The translations under genes were made by a program, and so were the position numbers. The notes beneath the pieces are model-generated. The model did not search any database, was not told the DNA's origin, and worked only from the letters and a program-made list of their open reading frames with translations. Of a stretch of DNA of 64,000 bases, positions 46,048 through 55,061 are shown piece by piece. The DNA lies in assembly GCA_963921195.1 (NCBI GenBank), contig OY992541.1:14922644-14986643 (forward strand), read 5' to 3'. This DNA comes from Pegoplata infirma. Taxonomy: Eukaryota; Arthropoda; Insecta; Diptera; Anthomyiidae. Positions within the stretch are counted from its first letter, which is position 1. The number at the start of each line of letters is the position of its first letter.

Positions 46048-48894
46048 ATGAATCTCAATTTAGGCACTGTAACCAGTAATAGTTCCTTCTTTGAGTCACA
46101 ATTACGTAATTGTGGCACTAATTTAAATTTTGGTCACCTTAATCTGCAAAGTTTTGCTATAGGCTCTTCTACCAAACTTGATGAGTTGAGAAATGTTCTT
46201 GGCAAAGGCTTATTTGATATTTTAGGAATATCTGAGACCTGGTTATCCGAGGAAATATCTTCTAATGCCGTATGTATCCCTGGTTATGTACTTTGTCGAA
46301 GTGATCGTCCTAAAACTGTTGGTGGTGGCGTTGCTTTGTATGTAGCTAAGAATATAAAATTTAGGGTTATACTGAGGGATATAAAGTATGGGATAAACAG
46401 AAAAAAGAACAAGACTTATGTTGCTAGTGAGCTGTTGTTTATTGAAATTATAATTTTGGGTCGTAAAATTCTTGTTGGAGTTGTTTATCTTCCTCATGGG
46501 CACTTAGCCCCATTTGAGAAAAGTGCTGTGGATGTGTTAACTAAATACTCTGATATTGTTATATTAGGAGATTTTAATAACAATATGTTTAATGCTACAA
46601 AGGCACATTCTGTAAGGGAAATGTGTAGTAGATTAAATGTAAGATGCCATCATAACTGTTTACCAACTCATATTAGTGTAAGACACGGTTCTACCTCATT
46701 AATTGATTTTTTGCTTTTATCTCCCTCTATGGGTGTTGTTCAGTCCGGTCAGGCACAGATTCCTGGCACTTCTCGTCATTCTTTTATTTTTGCGTCTTTG
46801 AATATCAACTCACCACGTATTGATGAGTTTGTGGAATATTTTGATTATAAAAATATTGATTTTTCGTCTCTTGAGTCAATTGCTGCCTCTTGCGATTTTA
46901 ACAGTATATTTTATACTGCTAATGTTGATGATCAGGCAAATTTATTATATTCTTTTTTATGTAAAATGCATGGTGCTGTACCATTAAAGAGGCGTAAGAT
47001 TTGTAGTTCTTTTGATAACACTTGGTTTAATTCCTTGGAAATCAGGAATAGTTTGTCCGTTCGTGATGCAGCTTATCGTTCTTACTTAAATAATAGGAAT
47101 GAAGCAAACTGGAGGATTTTTTGCCGGTTAAGAAATCGTGCAAAAACTGTAATTCGTAATTGTAAACGAAGGGCGCATGCTCAAATGTTTAGCAACAAAG
47201 ACTCAAAGCAAATATGGAATTTGCTGCGTGAAAATGGTCTTGATGATAATTCATCAACTATTGGTGAAATTGATGTTGATAATTTAAATCGCTACTTTTC
47301 CTCTAATCAGGGCTGTAATTCTGTAGACACTCCACTTTTATCTGATGATTTAGTTAATGGGGGTTTCTCATTCCGTAGTGTTGATATAAATGAGTTATTT
47401 GTTGCACTACAATCAGTTAAGTCTAATGCTGTTGGGTGTGATGGTTTCCCAACTAAATTTTTTAAATTGGTTTTCCCCTACATTGCTAGATATATTTTAC
47501 ATTTTGTTAACAATATTATAACTACAGCGATGTTTCCTTCAGGTTGGAAAATCGGGAGAGTAGTTCCTATAAGGAAAGTTGGCGAGTCTGATGATATGGA
47601 GAATCTACGTCCTATTTCTATTTTTCGAGTACTTTCCAAAGTGGTTGAAATTTTGCTGAGAAACCAGCTTTTAACTCATATTAATGAAATTTCGTTTTTC
47701 AACGATGCCCAATATGGGTTTAGGTGTAAGAGAAATACAACATCTCTTCTTTTGGGTTTGACTGACACTATTAGAAAATCCACAAGTACTGGCAATGTCA
47801 GTGTTCTTTTATCAATTGACCTAACAAAGGCTTTTGATAAAGTTGATTACAACATTTTAATTTCTAAATTGAATCGTGATTTAGGACTTTCTGTAATGTC
47901 ATGTAAACTAATTTTGTCCTATCTAAATGGTAGGTCTCAGTATGTTTCAATTGGCACAAAGTATTCGAAAGTTTTACCAGTAAGAAGTGGAGTACCTCAG
48001 GGTTCGGTATTAGGACCATTGTTATTTGATATATATATTAATGACATTTTCAGTTGTATTCATTTTCCTTCTTGTAATTCGTTTGCTTATGCAGATGACT
48101 TGTTTTTCTTATTTAAAGGGGAAAGGCAGTTCTCTGATGTTCTGCAACGAATGATTAATTATAGTGTTTCCAATATTAATGACTGGATGGAGGATAATAA
48201 ATTATTTATTAATGCCTCTAAGACGAAGGCTATGTGTTTTGGATCCCCTCAACAGGATTTGATAATTAATATTAATGGTAGTAGAATTCCATTTGTAGAT
48301 AAAATGAAGTGTCTTGGTTTGTGGTTGGATTTCAAACTGAATTTTGATAAACACATCAACTCTGTTGTATCCAGGGTAAACTATGCCCTGCGGAGACTTT
48401 ATAACATTAATTTAATCTTACCCTTGAATGTTAAAGCCATGATGGTTCATTCTTTAGTCATGCCAATCTTTTTATATGGTATTGAAGTGTACTCTGGTAC
48501 TCTAGGTTATAATATGAAGAAACTTGAGAAGTTGTTTAATAGAGTTATTCGTTATCTCTACTCATTGAGAAGACGTAGTCATGTATCGGTGTATGTTTCT
48601 AGATTTTTGGGTAGTTCATTTTTGAACTACGTAAAATCTAGGATTTTGATTTGTTTTTATAATGCGTATAAAAATAGAAACATGACCTACTTGATTTCAT
48701 TTTTCACTTTTAACCGTTCTAGACGTAATTGCCAACTTCGGATTCCAAAATTAACCTCAATTTTGGAACGATCATTTCACGTAAGAGTAGCTCGTATTTT
48801 TAATAAATTGCCTACTAAACTCAAGACCTTTAAATTTTCATACTGCACCTTTAAACGCAAAATTTTGATTCATCTTAAAGATAAAAATTTGTAA
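46048..48894 (+). CDS. LINE B ORF2 protein, endonuclease-reverse transcriptase
   Basis: 948 aa, usual length for the group. The N-terminal AP-type endonuclease shows GHLNLQSF, LGISETWLSE, GGGVALYV, VYLPHG, VILGDFNNN and LIDFLLLS. At the usual SDH position it has GTSRHSFIF, so the Asp before the catalytic His is replaced by Arg, an oddity that may impair or alter nicking. The reverse transcriptase has IGRVVPIRKVG, NLRPISIFRVLSKVVE, LLSIDLTKAFDKVDY, SGVPQGSVLGPLLF, SFAYADDLFFLF and INASKTKAMCFG, all expected motifs including the YADD site. The C-terminal thumb/connection ends without RNase H or a clear Cys knuckle. No internal stop; it is inferred to be recently inserted. Confidence 0.9.
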   Translation: MNLNLGTVTSNSSFFESQLRNCGTNLNFGHLNLQSFAIGSSTKLDELRNVLGKGLFDILGISETWLSEEISSNAVCIPGYVLCRSDRPKTVGGGVALYVAKNIKFRVILRDIKYGINRKKNKTYVASELLFIEIIILGRKILVGVVYLPHGHLAPFEKSAVDVLTKYSDIVILGDFNNNMFNATKAHSVREMCSRLNVRCHHNCLPTHISVRHGSTSLIDFLLLSPSMGVVQSGQAQIPGTSRHSFIFASLNINSPRIDEFVEYFDYKNIDFSSLESIAASCDFNSIFYTANVDDQANLLYSFLCKMHGAVPLKRRKICSSFDNTWFNSLEIRNSLSVRDAAYRSYLNNRNEANWRIFCRLRNRAKTVIRNCKRRAHAQMFSNKDSKQIWNLLRENGLDDNSSTIGEIDVDNLNRYFSSNQGCNSVDTPLLSDDLVNGGFSFRSVDINELFVALQSVKSNAVGCDGFPTKFFKLVFPYIARYILHFVNNIITTAMFPSGWKIGRVVPIRKVGESDDMENLRPISIFRVLSKVVEILLRNQLLTHINEISFFNDAQYGFRCKRNTTSLLLGLTDTIRKSTSTGNVSVLLSIDLTKAFDKVDYNILISKLNRDLGLSVMSCKLILSYLNGRSQYVSIGTKYSKVLPVRSGVPQGSVLGPLLFDIYINDIFSCIHFPSCNSFAYADDLFFLFKGERQFSDVLQRMINYSVSNINDWMEDNKLFINASKTKAMCFGSPQQDLIININGSRIPFVDKMKCLGLWLDFKLNFDKHINSVVSRVNYALRRLYNINLILPLNVKAMMVHSLVMPIFLYGIEVYSGTLGYNMKKLEKLFNRVIRYLYSLRRRSHVSVYVSRFLGSSFLNYVKSRILICFYNAYKNRNMTYLISFFTFNRSRRNCQLRIPKLTSILERSFHVRVARIFNKLPTKLKTFKFSYCTFKRKILIHLKDKNL

Positions 48895-49924
48895 AGTTCT
48901 TTTTTGTTTTATAGATTTTTTTTTGTTATGTCATGTTTTTTCTCGTTACTAAACAGTGCTTTTTTTCTTCTCTTTAATTCTTTATTACTATCTCAAATTC
49001 TTTTTCTTCTTTCTATAGGTTAATTTTAAATTTTCTGATCTTGATAATATAAATTTAAGTGTTTTTATTATTACATTTTATTATACCGTTGTAGTATTTA
49101 TTTACATAGAGCAGTATTTTTGTAACTACATATGGCCCTTTGGGCTCAGTTATTTTGAAGAATAATAAATAAATAAATAAAATAAATAAATGCAATATGA
49201 ATCTCTTGAATAAAAAATATAATATATTTTCGTTTAAAAATTTGTGAGAACAAAAAAATTTAAATGCATTTTTTCATAAAAAATGTTTAAATATTGGTTT
49301 AAATAGATTCTTTTAGTTATGATAACCCAGTACTTTTTTAAATTTTAAAACTTAATTTTCAAAATTTTTCCTAAATTTTTCCAAAATTTTTCCTAATGAA
49401 AAAAAAAATATGTGATTTTTCCTTATGGGAAAAATACATGCTCTTAAAAATTTAAATTAAAAATTTTTCCTAGTTTTTCCTAAAAAAAAAATATTTGATT
49501 TTTCCTTATGGGAAAAATACCTGCTCTTAAAAATTTAAATTTAAAATTTTTCCTAATTTTTCCTAATAAAAAAAATATGATTTTTCTTTATGGGAAAAAT
49601 ACATGCTCTTAAAAATTTAAATTTAAAATTTTTCCTAATTTTTCCTAATAAAAAAAAAACATGATTTTTCCTTATGGGAAAAATACCTGCTCTTAAAAAT
49701 TTAAATTTTTCCTAATTTTTTTTTTCCTAATGGGGAAAAAAATGATTTTTTTTTCCTTATGGGAAAAATACATGCTCTTTTTAATTCATTTCAAATTTTT
49801 ATCTCTATGGGAAAATATTTTTACAAAAACAAAATACATGCTCTTTTTTAGCTCATTTAAAATTTATCCTTATGGGGAAATACATGCTCGGATAAATTTC
49901 TAGACCCCGCGCTTTCATCCTACT

Positions 49925-50296
49925 CTCAACCGTTACTTTTGTGCCCCACTCATCCTCAGCCGTCAACAATCTCCGGGAGAGCATAGAATGAATCCACTTG
50001 ACTAGAACTGGATCCACGCCATGCAATTCAGCCGAAGTTTTCATAGAATCGAAAGTAGCATTATCAAAAGCGCCCTCAATATCAACAAAAACACCCAGAG
50101 TATAGTCTTGTTTGTCAATGCCCTTCTTAATATTGACCACAAGATCGTGAAGTGCCGACTCACAAGATCTACCACTCTGATACGCGTGTTGCTGACTATT
50201 TAGGGGGCATTCGATTAATGCTACTGACCTAATGAATTTCTCAACCATTCGCTCAAGACTTTTCAGTAGAAAGGATGATAAACTGATTGGTCTAAT
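49925..50296 (-). pseudogene. LINE C reverse transcriptase N-terminal fragment
   Basis: Upstream half of the split LINE C frame. It reads DIRPISLSSFLLKSLERM (RT domain 2a), then SQQHAYQSGRSCESALHDLV, GVFVDIEGAFDNATFDSM (domain 3/A with catalytic Asp) and EDEWGTKVTVE up to the palindrome. It continues at 36071 with FSRGCPQGG. The sequence before domain 2 is absent because of 5' truncation at the DINE junction. Confidence 0.85.
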
Positions 50297-51094
50297 ATCT
50301 GATAGTAATTTTCTAAAAAAATTGCATTACAAATTTTTTATTAGAAATATAATATTTTGAGTAGAACTTTTTTTTAATCAATCAAATTTTGTTGAGTGTA
50401 AAATTTTTTTGACTGTTAACATTTTTTTGAGTGTGACATTTCATTAAAAAAAATTAAATTAAAAAAAAAACATTTTTTTTTTTGAGTGTAACATTTTTTT
50501 GAGTGTATATATTTTTTAGTGTACAATTTCTTTGAGTAACAAAATTACTTTGTAAAATATTTTTGTTGTTTTATACCTATAGGTAATACAAAAAAAAACT
50601 ATTTCACATATTTCTCCCTTTTTATTTTACCATCATCTTCTTTAAAAACCAAAAACAAACTAACCCATATTATTTATTTGATTTTTTTCCAAAAATACTT
50701 ACTATACACCGTTACATACAGTTACACTAACAATAACAAAACAATAACAAATATTTACTTGTCTAACAACTAAACTGCACCCCACGGCAGGAAAACAAAC
50801 AACAAGTTTTAAAAAAACTGGTATTTCACCATGCTTTTTAAACTTGTTTCACGAGTTTTCAAGAGTTTAAGGTGAAAAGAATCTGAAATTCAGAGCCTTG
50901 CTTATAACTTTTGAACCACTGAACCGATTTTGCTGAAATTCAAAACCAAACAGACTTGGGAAACAACAAAGATATATAACACGTTTCAGCACCCTCAGAA
51001 TTGTCTTTCGAAAGTTAGAGTGGTTTTAATCTCGTAAATTCGCAAAATACCCTTGCCGAAATTTACTCTTTTGCTCATAACTTTTGAACCACTG

Positions 51095-51851
51095 CACTAT
51101 GGTCTCGCAGACCACTTTTCTTGGCCAAAACTCAATTTTCTCAAAATTGCTGTTTTAAAAAATCGCTTTGTGATCTAACAATAAACACTTCAAAGCAACA
51201 GAAAAAATATTTGTCTTTTGTGTATACTCATTTACCGTTATAATACAACAGACTAAAGTTTAAGTTTTACAACAAATCCAGGACAAGAAAAAAAAAACAA
51301 CTTATTTTTTCAATTTTTCAATAATTTTTTTGAGTTTAAATACAAAGAGTTTCTTATAATATTACACATGGAAAACAAAGTTGGAGACTAGTATTAACTT
51401 AATTTTAATTTCAAATAGTGTAACAAAATTGGCATCATTTAAAAAAAAAATATGTGGTTCATGCAAACCAGAAAAACAATTGGTAGTAAATAAAACATAA
51501 CTTTAGATGGGCCTACAACAAGTTTTTAGCAAAATTTAGCTATCGGACCAATTCAGAATCATAGATTGGGATCAGGACTACATTTCCACATTGTCAGATG
51601 ATGCTAGTTTTTGCTAGTAAGTGTACTGGAAGAAAATTTCCAGAAAACTTTTTCCATTAAAATTCAACCCAAAAACGAATTTATGTAACTTAAAAAAACA
51701 AAAATTAGTAAAGTGCCCTTAACTGTTAATATTTAAAAAATAATGATTAAAATGATAATAAATTTCAACACGAATCCTATTTCAAAAATAAAAAAAAAAA
51801 AATTCTTTTTGACAATTTTGGCCAAGAAAAGTGTCCATCGGAACCATAGTG
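51095..51851. mobile_element. Transib-like non-autonomous element, 757 bp
   Basis: The left CACTATGGTCTCGCAGACC and right GATGG-type end ...GAACCATAGTG are inverted. Both continue inward with ACTTTTCTTGGCCAAAA and its complement (51110-51127; about 51820-51836). Flanking CACTG (51090-51094 and 51852-51856) can be read as a 5-bp duplication; a 3-bp reading (ACT) with G/C-extended ends is also possible. CACTATG ends plus 5 bp recall Transib; CACTA ends plus 3 bp would recall EnSpm. No transposase. Confidence 0.7.
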
Positions 51852-51968
51852 CACTGGACCGATTTGGCTGGATTGCAATACCAACCTGACCCGGTAAATG
51901 GTCAACATATATGTATGTCAAACTTCAGGAGCCTCCATAAAGTCTTTCAAAAGTTAGCGTGTTTTCAA

Positions 51969-52010
51969 CGGACAGACAGACAGACAGACAGACGGACGGA
52001 CGGACGGACA
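51969..52010 (+). repeat. (GACA)n/(GGAC)n microsatellite in D4
   Basis: GACAGACAGACAGACAGAC passing to GGACGGACGGAC, the same family mark as in D2 and D3. Confidence 0.9.
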
Positions 52011-52205
52011 ACGCTAGATCGACTTAAAATCGATCAAGGATCAATATACATATATACTTTATATGAATTTGAAATTTAGACCATTATTGAAGAAGTTATG
52101 AGTAAACGAGTTTGAGTAAAGGAACAAACTACCAATTTTTAAAAATTCGATATCTTTTGAACGGGTCATCAAAAAAATCTGAAAATTTACCACGAAGGAG
52201 GGTAC

Positions 52206-53519
52206 TGCAAAATATCACTCTGATTGGAGTTTATCTTCTGTCTCCACTTTGAGCCTCAAAATTAGGGTTTTTGCAAAAAAGGACTTTTTTAAAAAAATAA
52301 AAAAAAAATTTAAGTTTTTTTTTTAAAATAATTAAAAAAAAAAATTTTTGTATAATATTTGATCGTAAATACTTAAATATGAAATTTAAAGATTTTACGG
52401 TATCATTAACCCGTTCAAACTTGATACCAAAAAAATGGCATGATTTTGGGGGCGTTCTCAAAACACCTTTTTCAAAATTTGAAAATTTTATTAAAAAAAA
52501 AAATTTTAAATATACCTTTTTTTCTACCTGAATTCATTAAGAACACCTTGGAGAAGAAATATGTGAAATATGGCGGATAGCCGTTGAGCCACTTTTTGGG
52601 AATCGCGGGGGGAAGTTAGTGGATTTCAAGGAAATGTTGGTTTTATCAATAATTTGGATTAATAAAATCTTATAAATTTCATTTTTGGGCAAATTAACTG
52701 TTTTTTGGTGTCGTGGCATTCTATTAGATAACTTTAAGTCTGTCATGAAATCTTAGCGATCTAGGACGTCTTTAACCCACATTGTCTGGGGGTTAAAAAT
52801 GACCCCCGAAGGAAATTTGAAGTTTAGAGCTTAAATTTTGTGGTATTAACAAGTATAAAACGGCTTTTGTGTTTTTTTATACTTGTTTATAGCACAAAAT
52901 TTAAGCTCTAAACTTCAAATTTCCTGCGGGGGTCATTTTTGACCCCCAGCCAATGTGGGTTAAAGACGTCCCAGATCGGTAAGATTTCATGACAGACTTA
53001 AAGTTATCTAATAGAATGCAACGACACCAAAAAACAGTTAATTTGCCCAAAAATGAAATTTATAAGATTTTATTAATCCAAATTATTGATAAAACCAACA
53101 TTTCCTTGAAATCCGCTAACTTCCCCCAGCGATTCCAAAAAAATGGCTCAACGGATATCCGCCATATTTCACATTTTTCTTCTCCAAGGTGTTCTTAATG
53201 AATTCAGAAAGAAAAAATGGTATATTTAAAATTTGTTTTTAATAAAATTTTCAAATTTTGAAAAAAGGTGTTTTGAGAACGCCCCCAATATCATGCCATT
53301 TTTTTGGTATCAAGTTTGAACGGGTTAATGATAAAGTAAAATCTTTAAATTTCATATTTAAGTATTTACGATCAAATATTATACAAAAAATTTTTTTTCA
53401 TTATTTTAATAAAAAAACGTATTTTTTTTTTTTTTTTAAAGTCCTTTTTTGCAAAAACCCTAATTTTGAGGCTCAAAGTGGAGACAGAAGATAAACTCCT
53501 ATCAGAGTGATATTTTGCA
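52206..53519. mobile_element. 1.3-kb full-length hairpin (fold-back) element
   Basis: TGCAAAATATCACTCTGAT at 52206 is mirrored by ATCAGAGTGATATTTTGCA ending at 53519. The inverted match runs to a loop near 52863, close to TTGTGTTTTTTTATACTTG. The arms differ by scattered substitutions and A/T-run lengths only. Mirror-image open frames (52537-52746 minus and 52989-53198 plus, both starting MTDLKLSNRM) are 69 codons each and look incidental. Just outside, AGGGTA and TACCCT may extend the pairing. No target duplication found. Confidence 0.8.
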
Positions 53520-53663
53520 TGTGAGTTACCCTGTTGACAAGTGTGGACGTGTTTTAATTTAACTCCGTGCTATTAATTGAATTACTGAAATTCTTCGTAA
53601 TAGGTTTGTTCGTAATAGGTATTTTTGTGAAATTTTCATTACCACATCAAGGAAAATGAAAAT

Positions 53664-55061
53664 ATGGACACAAATGATACCGATTTAATTCGAGGCTCTG
53701 CCTCACCGACTGGTGCTGGTCCTAGCACTGGTCTAAGGGCTGCGACCTTGAAGTCCGGCCTTGATTCTGGTAGGGGTGCTCAGCCTAATATTGGTGGTAA
53801 AAAGAAAAAGAAACTAAAGCCATCTCAGGCACAACCAAAGAAGGCTTTGTTTGAAAATAATTAACAGACTAAGCCAACTCGATGGAACGAAGCTCTCCAA
53901 ACGTGAGAGGGCGTCGCTATCATGGGCGAAGGGAGTCATTGAAGAGCAGGACAAACTTTTGGCAATGCGCGCATCTGACAAACAGAGCGCTGTTTCGGCC
54001 TCGTCATCGAAGTCTGGTAAAAGGTTGCGCTCGCCCGACGAGAAACCTTTACCTAAGAGATCTAAGGTGACCGGCAACGTCTGGACTCAGTCTTTTAGTG
54101 AAGTGGTGAAAGGTAACTTCGTTAGGGCTGTGATAAACAGGCAAAATGGGGATTGTAGTATTCCAAGGGACAAGTGGAGTTTAGTTGAAACTAAACTAAA
54201 TGAAATCTACTTTAGGCTCCTTGAGAGTATGCCTGATTTTCTCCCTACTACTGTCAACGCAGGTTGGTATCAGGGGCGAGTAAAACTCGATGCTTTTGGG
54301 AATGAAAGATCTGCAGCCGTGTTTAAGGTTGCCATTAGCCAAGTGGGAGAGTTATGGCCTGGAGCCAGACTGGACGTTGTGAAAAACATGATATCCCCTC
54401 GCAACCCAGAGCTCATGCATGGATTCCAATGGCTACAAGTGACACTGCGGTGATTCCAAAGATGATAAAAGTCTGCAATCCTGACCTTCCAACTCAGAAT
54501 TGGCAAATTGCCAGATTGGGTGAGATGGAGGGCGCTCGTCGTCAAGCAGTGGTCTTGGTTAATGAGGAATCGCTTCCGCTTTTAGCCAGGACTGACGGCA
54601 TTATTAGATTTGGCTTTTTTCATATAAGAGTCAATGTCTACAAGGGCGACCAGAAGCCTATTTTGGACGCAGACAAGCCAGTGGCAGAGTCGGCTGGGGA
54701 GGAGAATCTGGAAAAGGTTGATATTCAGCTGACCGATTCTAGGCTGATGGGAGATGCATCTGGCATTTTCGAAACCGAATCTGTTAACGAATGCGACCTC
54801 TGTGATGGCACGGAGGATAAAGCTGATGCCACGATGGGTGACATTCAGGACGCGGCCCATGCAGTGAGGAATTCGAAGAGTTCTGTTGCCTCCGATTCAG
54901 AACAGATGGGACACACATCTGGCTTATTCGAAACCGAATCTGGAGACGAATGCGACCTCTATGATAACACGGAGGATGAAGCCAATAACACGGTGGTGGA
55001 AAGGATGGTGGAAAAAAAGCAAGATGTTGCGGTTCCTACAAATAAACCTCCATCACTGTAA
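53664..55061 (+). pseudogene. LINE D ORF1, frameshifted
   Basis: Three frames must be combined: 53664-53855, then KIINRLSQLDGTKLSKRER... to about 54420, then NPDLPTQNWQIARLGEMEG... to 55061. The N-terminus is Gly/Ser/Lys-rich with KKKKKLK. The middle resembles the DUF4780-type domain often found in ORF1 of insect LINEs (ARRQAVVLVNEESLPLL, GIIRFGFFHIRVNVY). The acidic C-terminal part holds two copies of a SG(I/L)FETES..ECDL.D.TED block. At least two frameshifts (near 53855 and 54420) make it non-functional. The family match is from memory of motifs, not a search. Confidence 0.65.

Larger units (their letters stand above)
44221..49190 (+). mobile_element. LINE B, apparently full-length two-ORF retrotransposon
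   Basis: About 450 bp of 5' UTR, ORF1 (44681-45682), a 365-bp spacer, ORF2 (46048-48894), a ~260-bp 3' UTR and a simple tail AATAAATAAATAAATAAAA. It is inserted in the right palindrome arm only. Compared with the left arm (36805-36835) the junction has lost GTGAA, a small target deletion; any duplication is hidden in the A/T-rich tail. Both ORFs are open, so this is the best candidate for an active element in the window. CR1/Jockey group by layout. Confidence 0.85.
36072..49924. mobile_element. Giant palindromic element with coding inverted arms
   Basis: The terminal AGTAGGATGAAAGCGCGGGG at 36072 is mirrored at 49905-49924. The 6-bp target duplication CTCAAC (36066-36071 and 49925-49930) is proven by the host: with one copy removed LINE C reads GTKVTVEFSRGCPQGG without a break. 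Inverted arms of about 3.9 kb flank a core of about 230 bp; the right arm is longer because of a LINE (44221-49190) and an 850-bp tandem duplication. Each arm encodes the same 113-aa protein. AG...CT ends with a 6-bp duplication recall Polinton/Maverick elements, but no Polinton gene (polymerase, integrase, capsid) is present, so family membership is open. Confidence 0.85.
40208..49924. repeat. Right arm of the palindromic element
   Basis: Reverse complement of the left arm, expanded by LINE B (44221-49190) and by a direct duplication (42099-43800). Subtracting both leaves about 3.9 kb, equal to the left arm. Confidence 0.85.
32985..50296 (-). mobile_element. LINE C, 5'-truncated RNase-H LINE inserted in a DINE element
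   Basis: Minus-strand non-LTR retrotransposon. The 3' end on the plus strand starts TTGAGTTGAGTTGAGGGTGGG, so the element has a (CAACT)n-type tail. The 5' truncation lies inside the reverse transcriptase at 50296. It is flanked by 9-bp direct repeats ATCTGATAG (32976-32984 and 50297-50305). The reverse transcriptase plus RNase H layout and terminal Cys/His knuckle fit the I/R1 side of LINEs. It carries the palindromic element (36072-49924) and a probable MITE (33058-34240). Confidence 0.85.
50297..52062 (+). mobile_element. DINE/SGM-like element D4, remainder after LINE C
   Basis: It resumes with ATCTGATAGTAATTTTC exactly where 32984 stopped and follows D2 through the AACTTTTGAACCACT cores. 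At 51095-51851 it is interrupted by a Transib-like element. The microsatellite lies at about 51969-52010. The expected 3' hairpin is missing: the match to D2 stops near 52062 (ATATATACTTTAT), so the 3' end has been lost or replaced. Confidence 0.75.

Noticed and set aside
36072..49924. Calling the palindrome a Polinton/Maverick
   Set aside because: The 6-bp duplication and AG...CT ends fit, but there is no DNA polymerase B, retroviral-type integrase, protease or capsid gene. Kept only as a comparison.
52537..53198. Paired MTDLKLSNRM ORFs in the hairpin element
   Set aside because: Mirror-image frames follow automatically from the inverted repeat; short, with no motif and differing residues.
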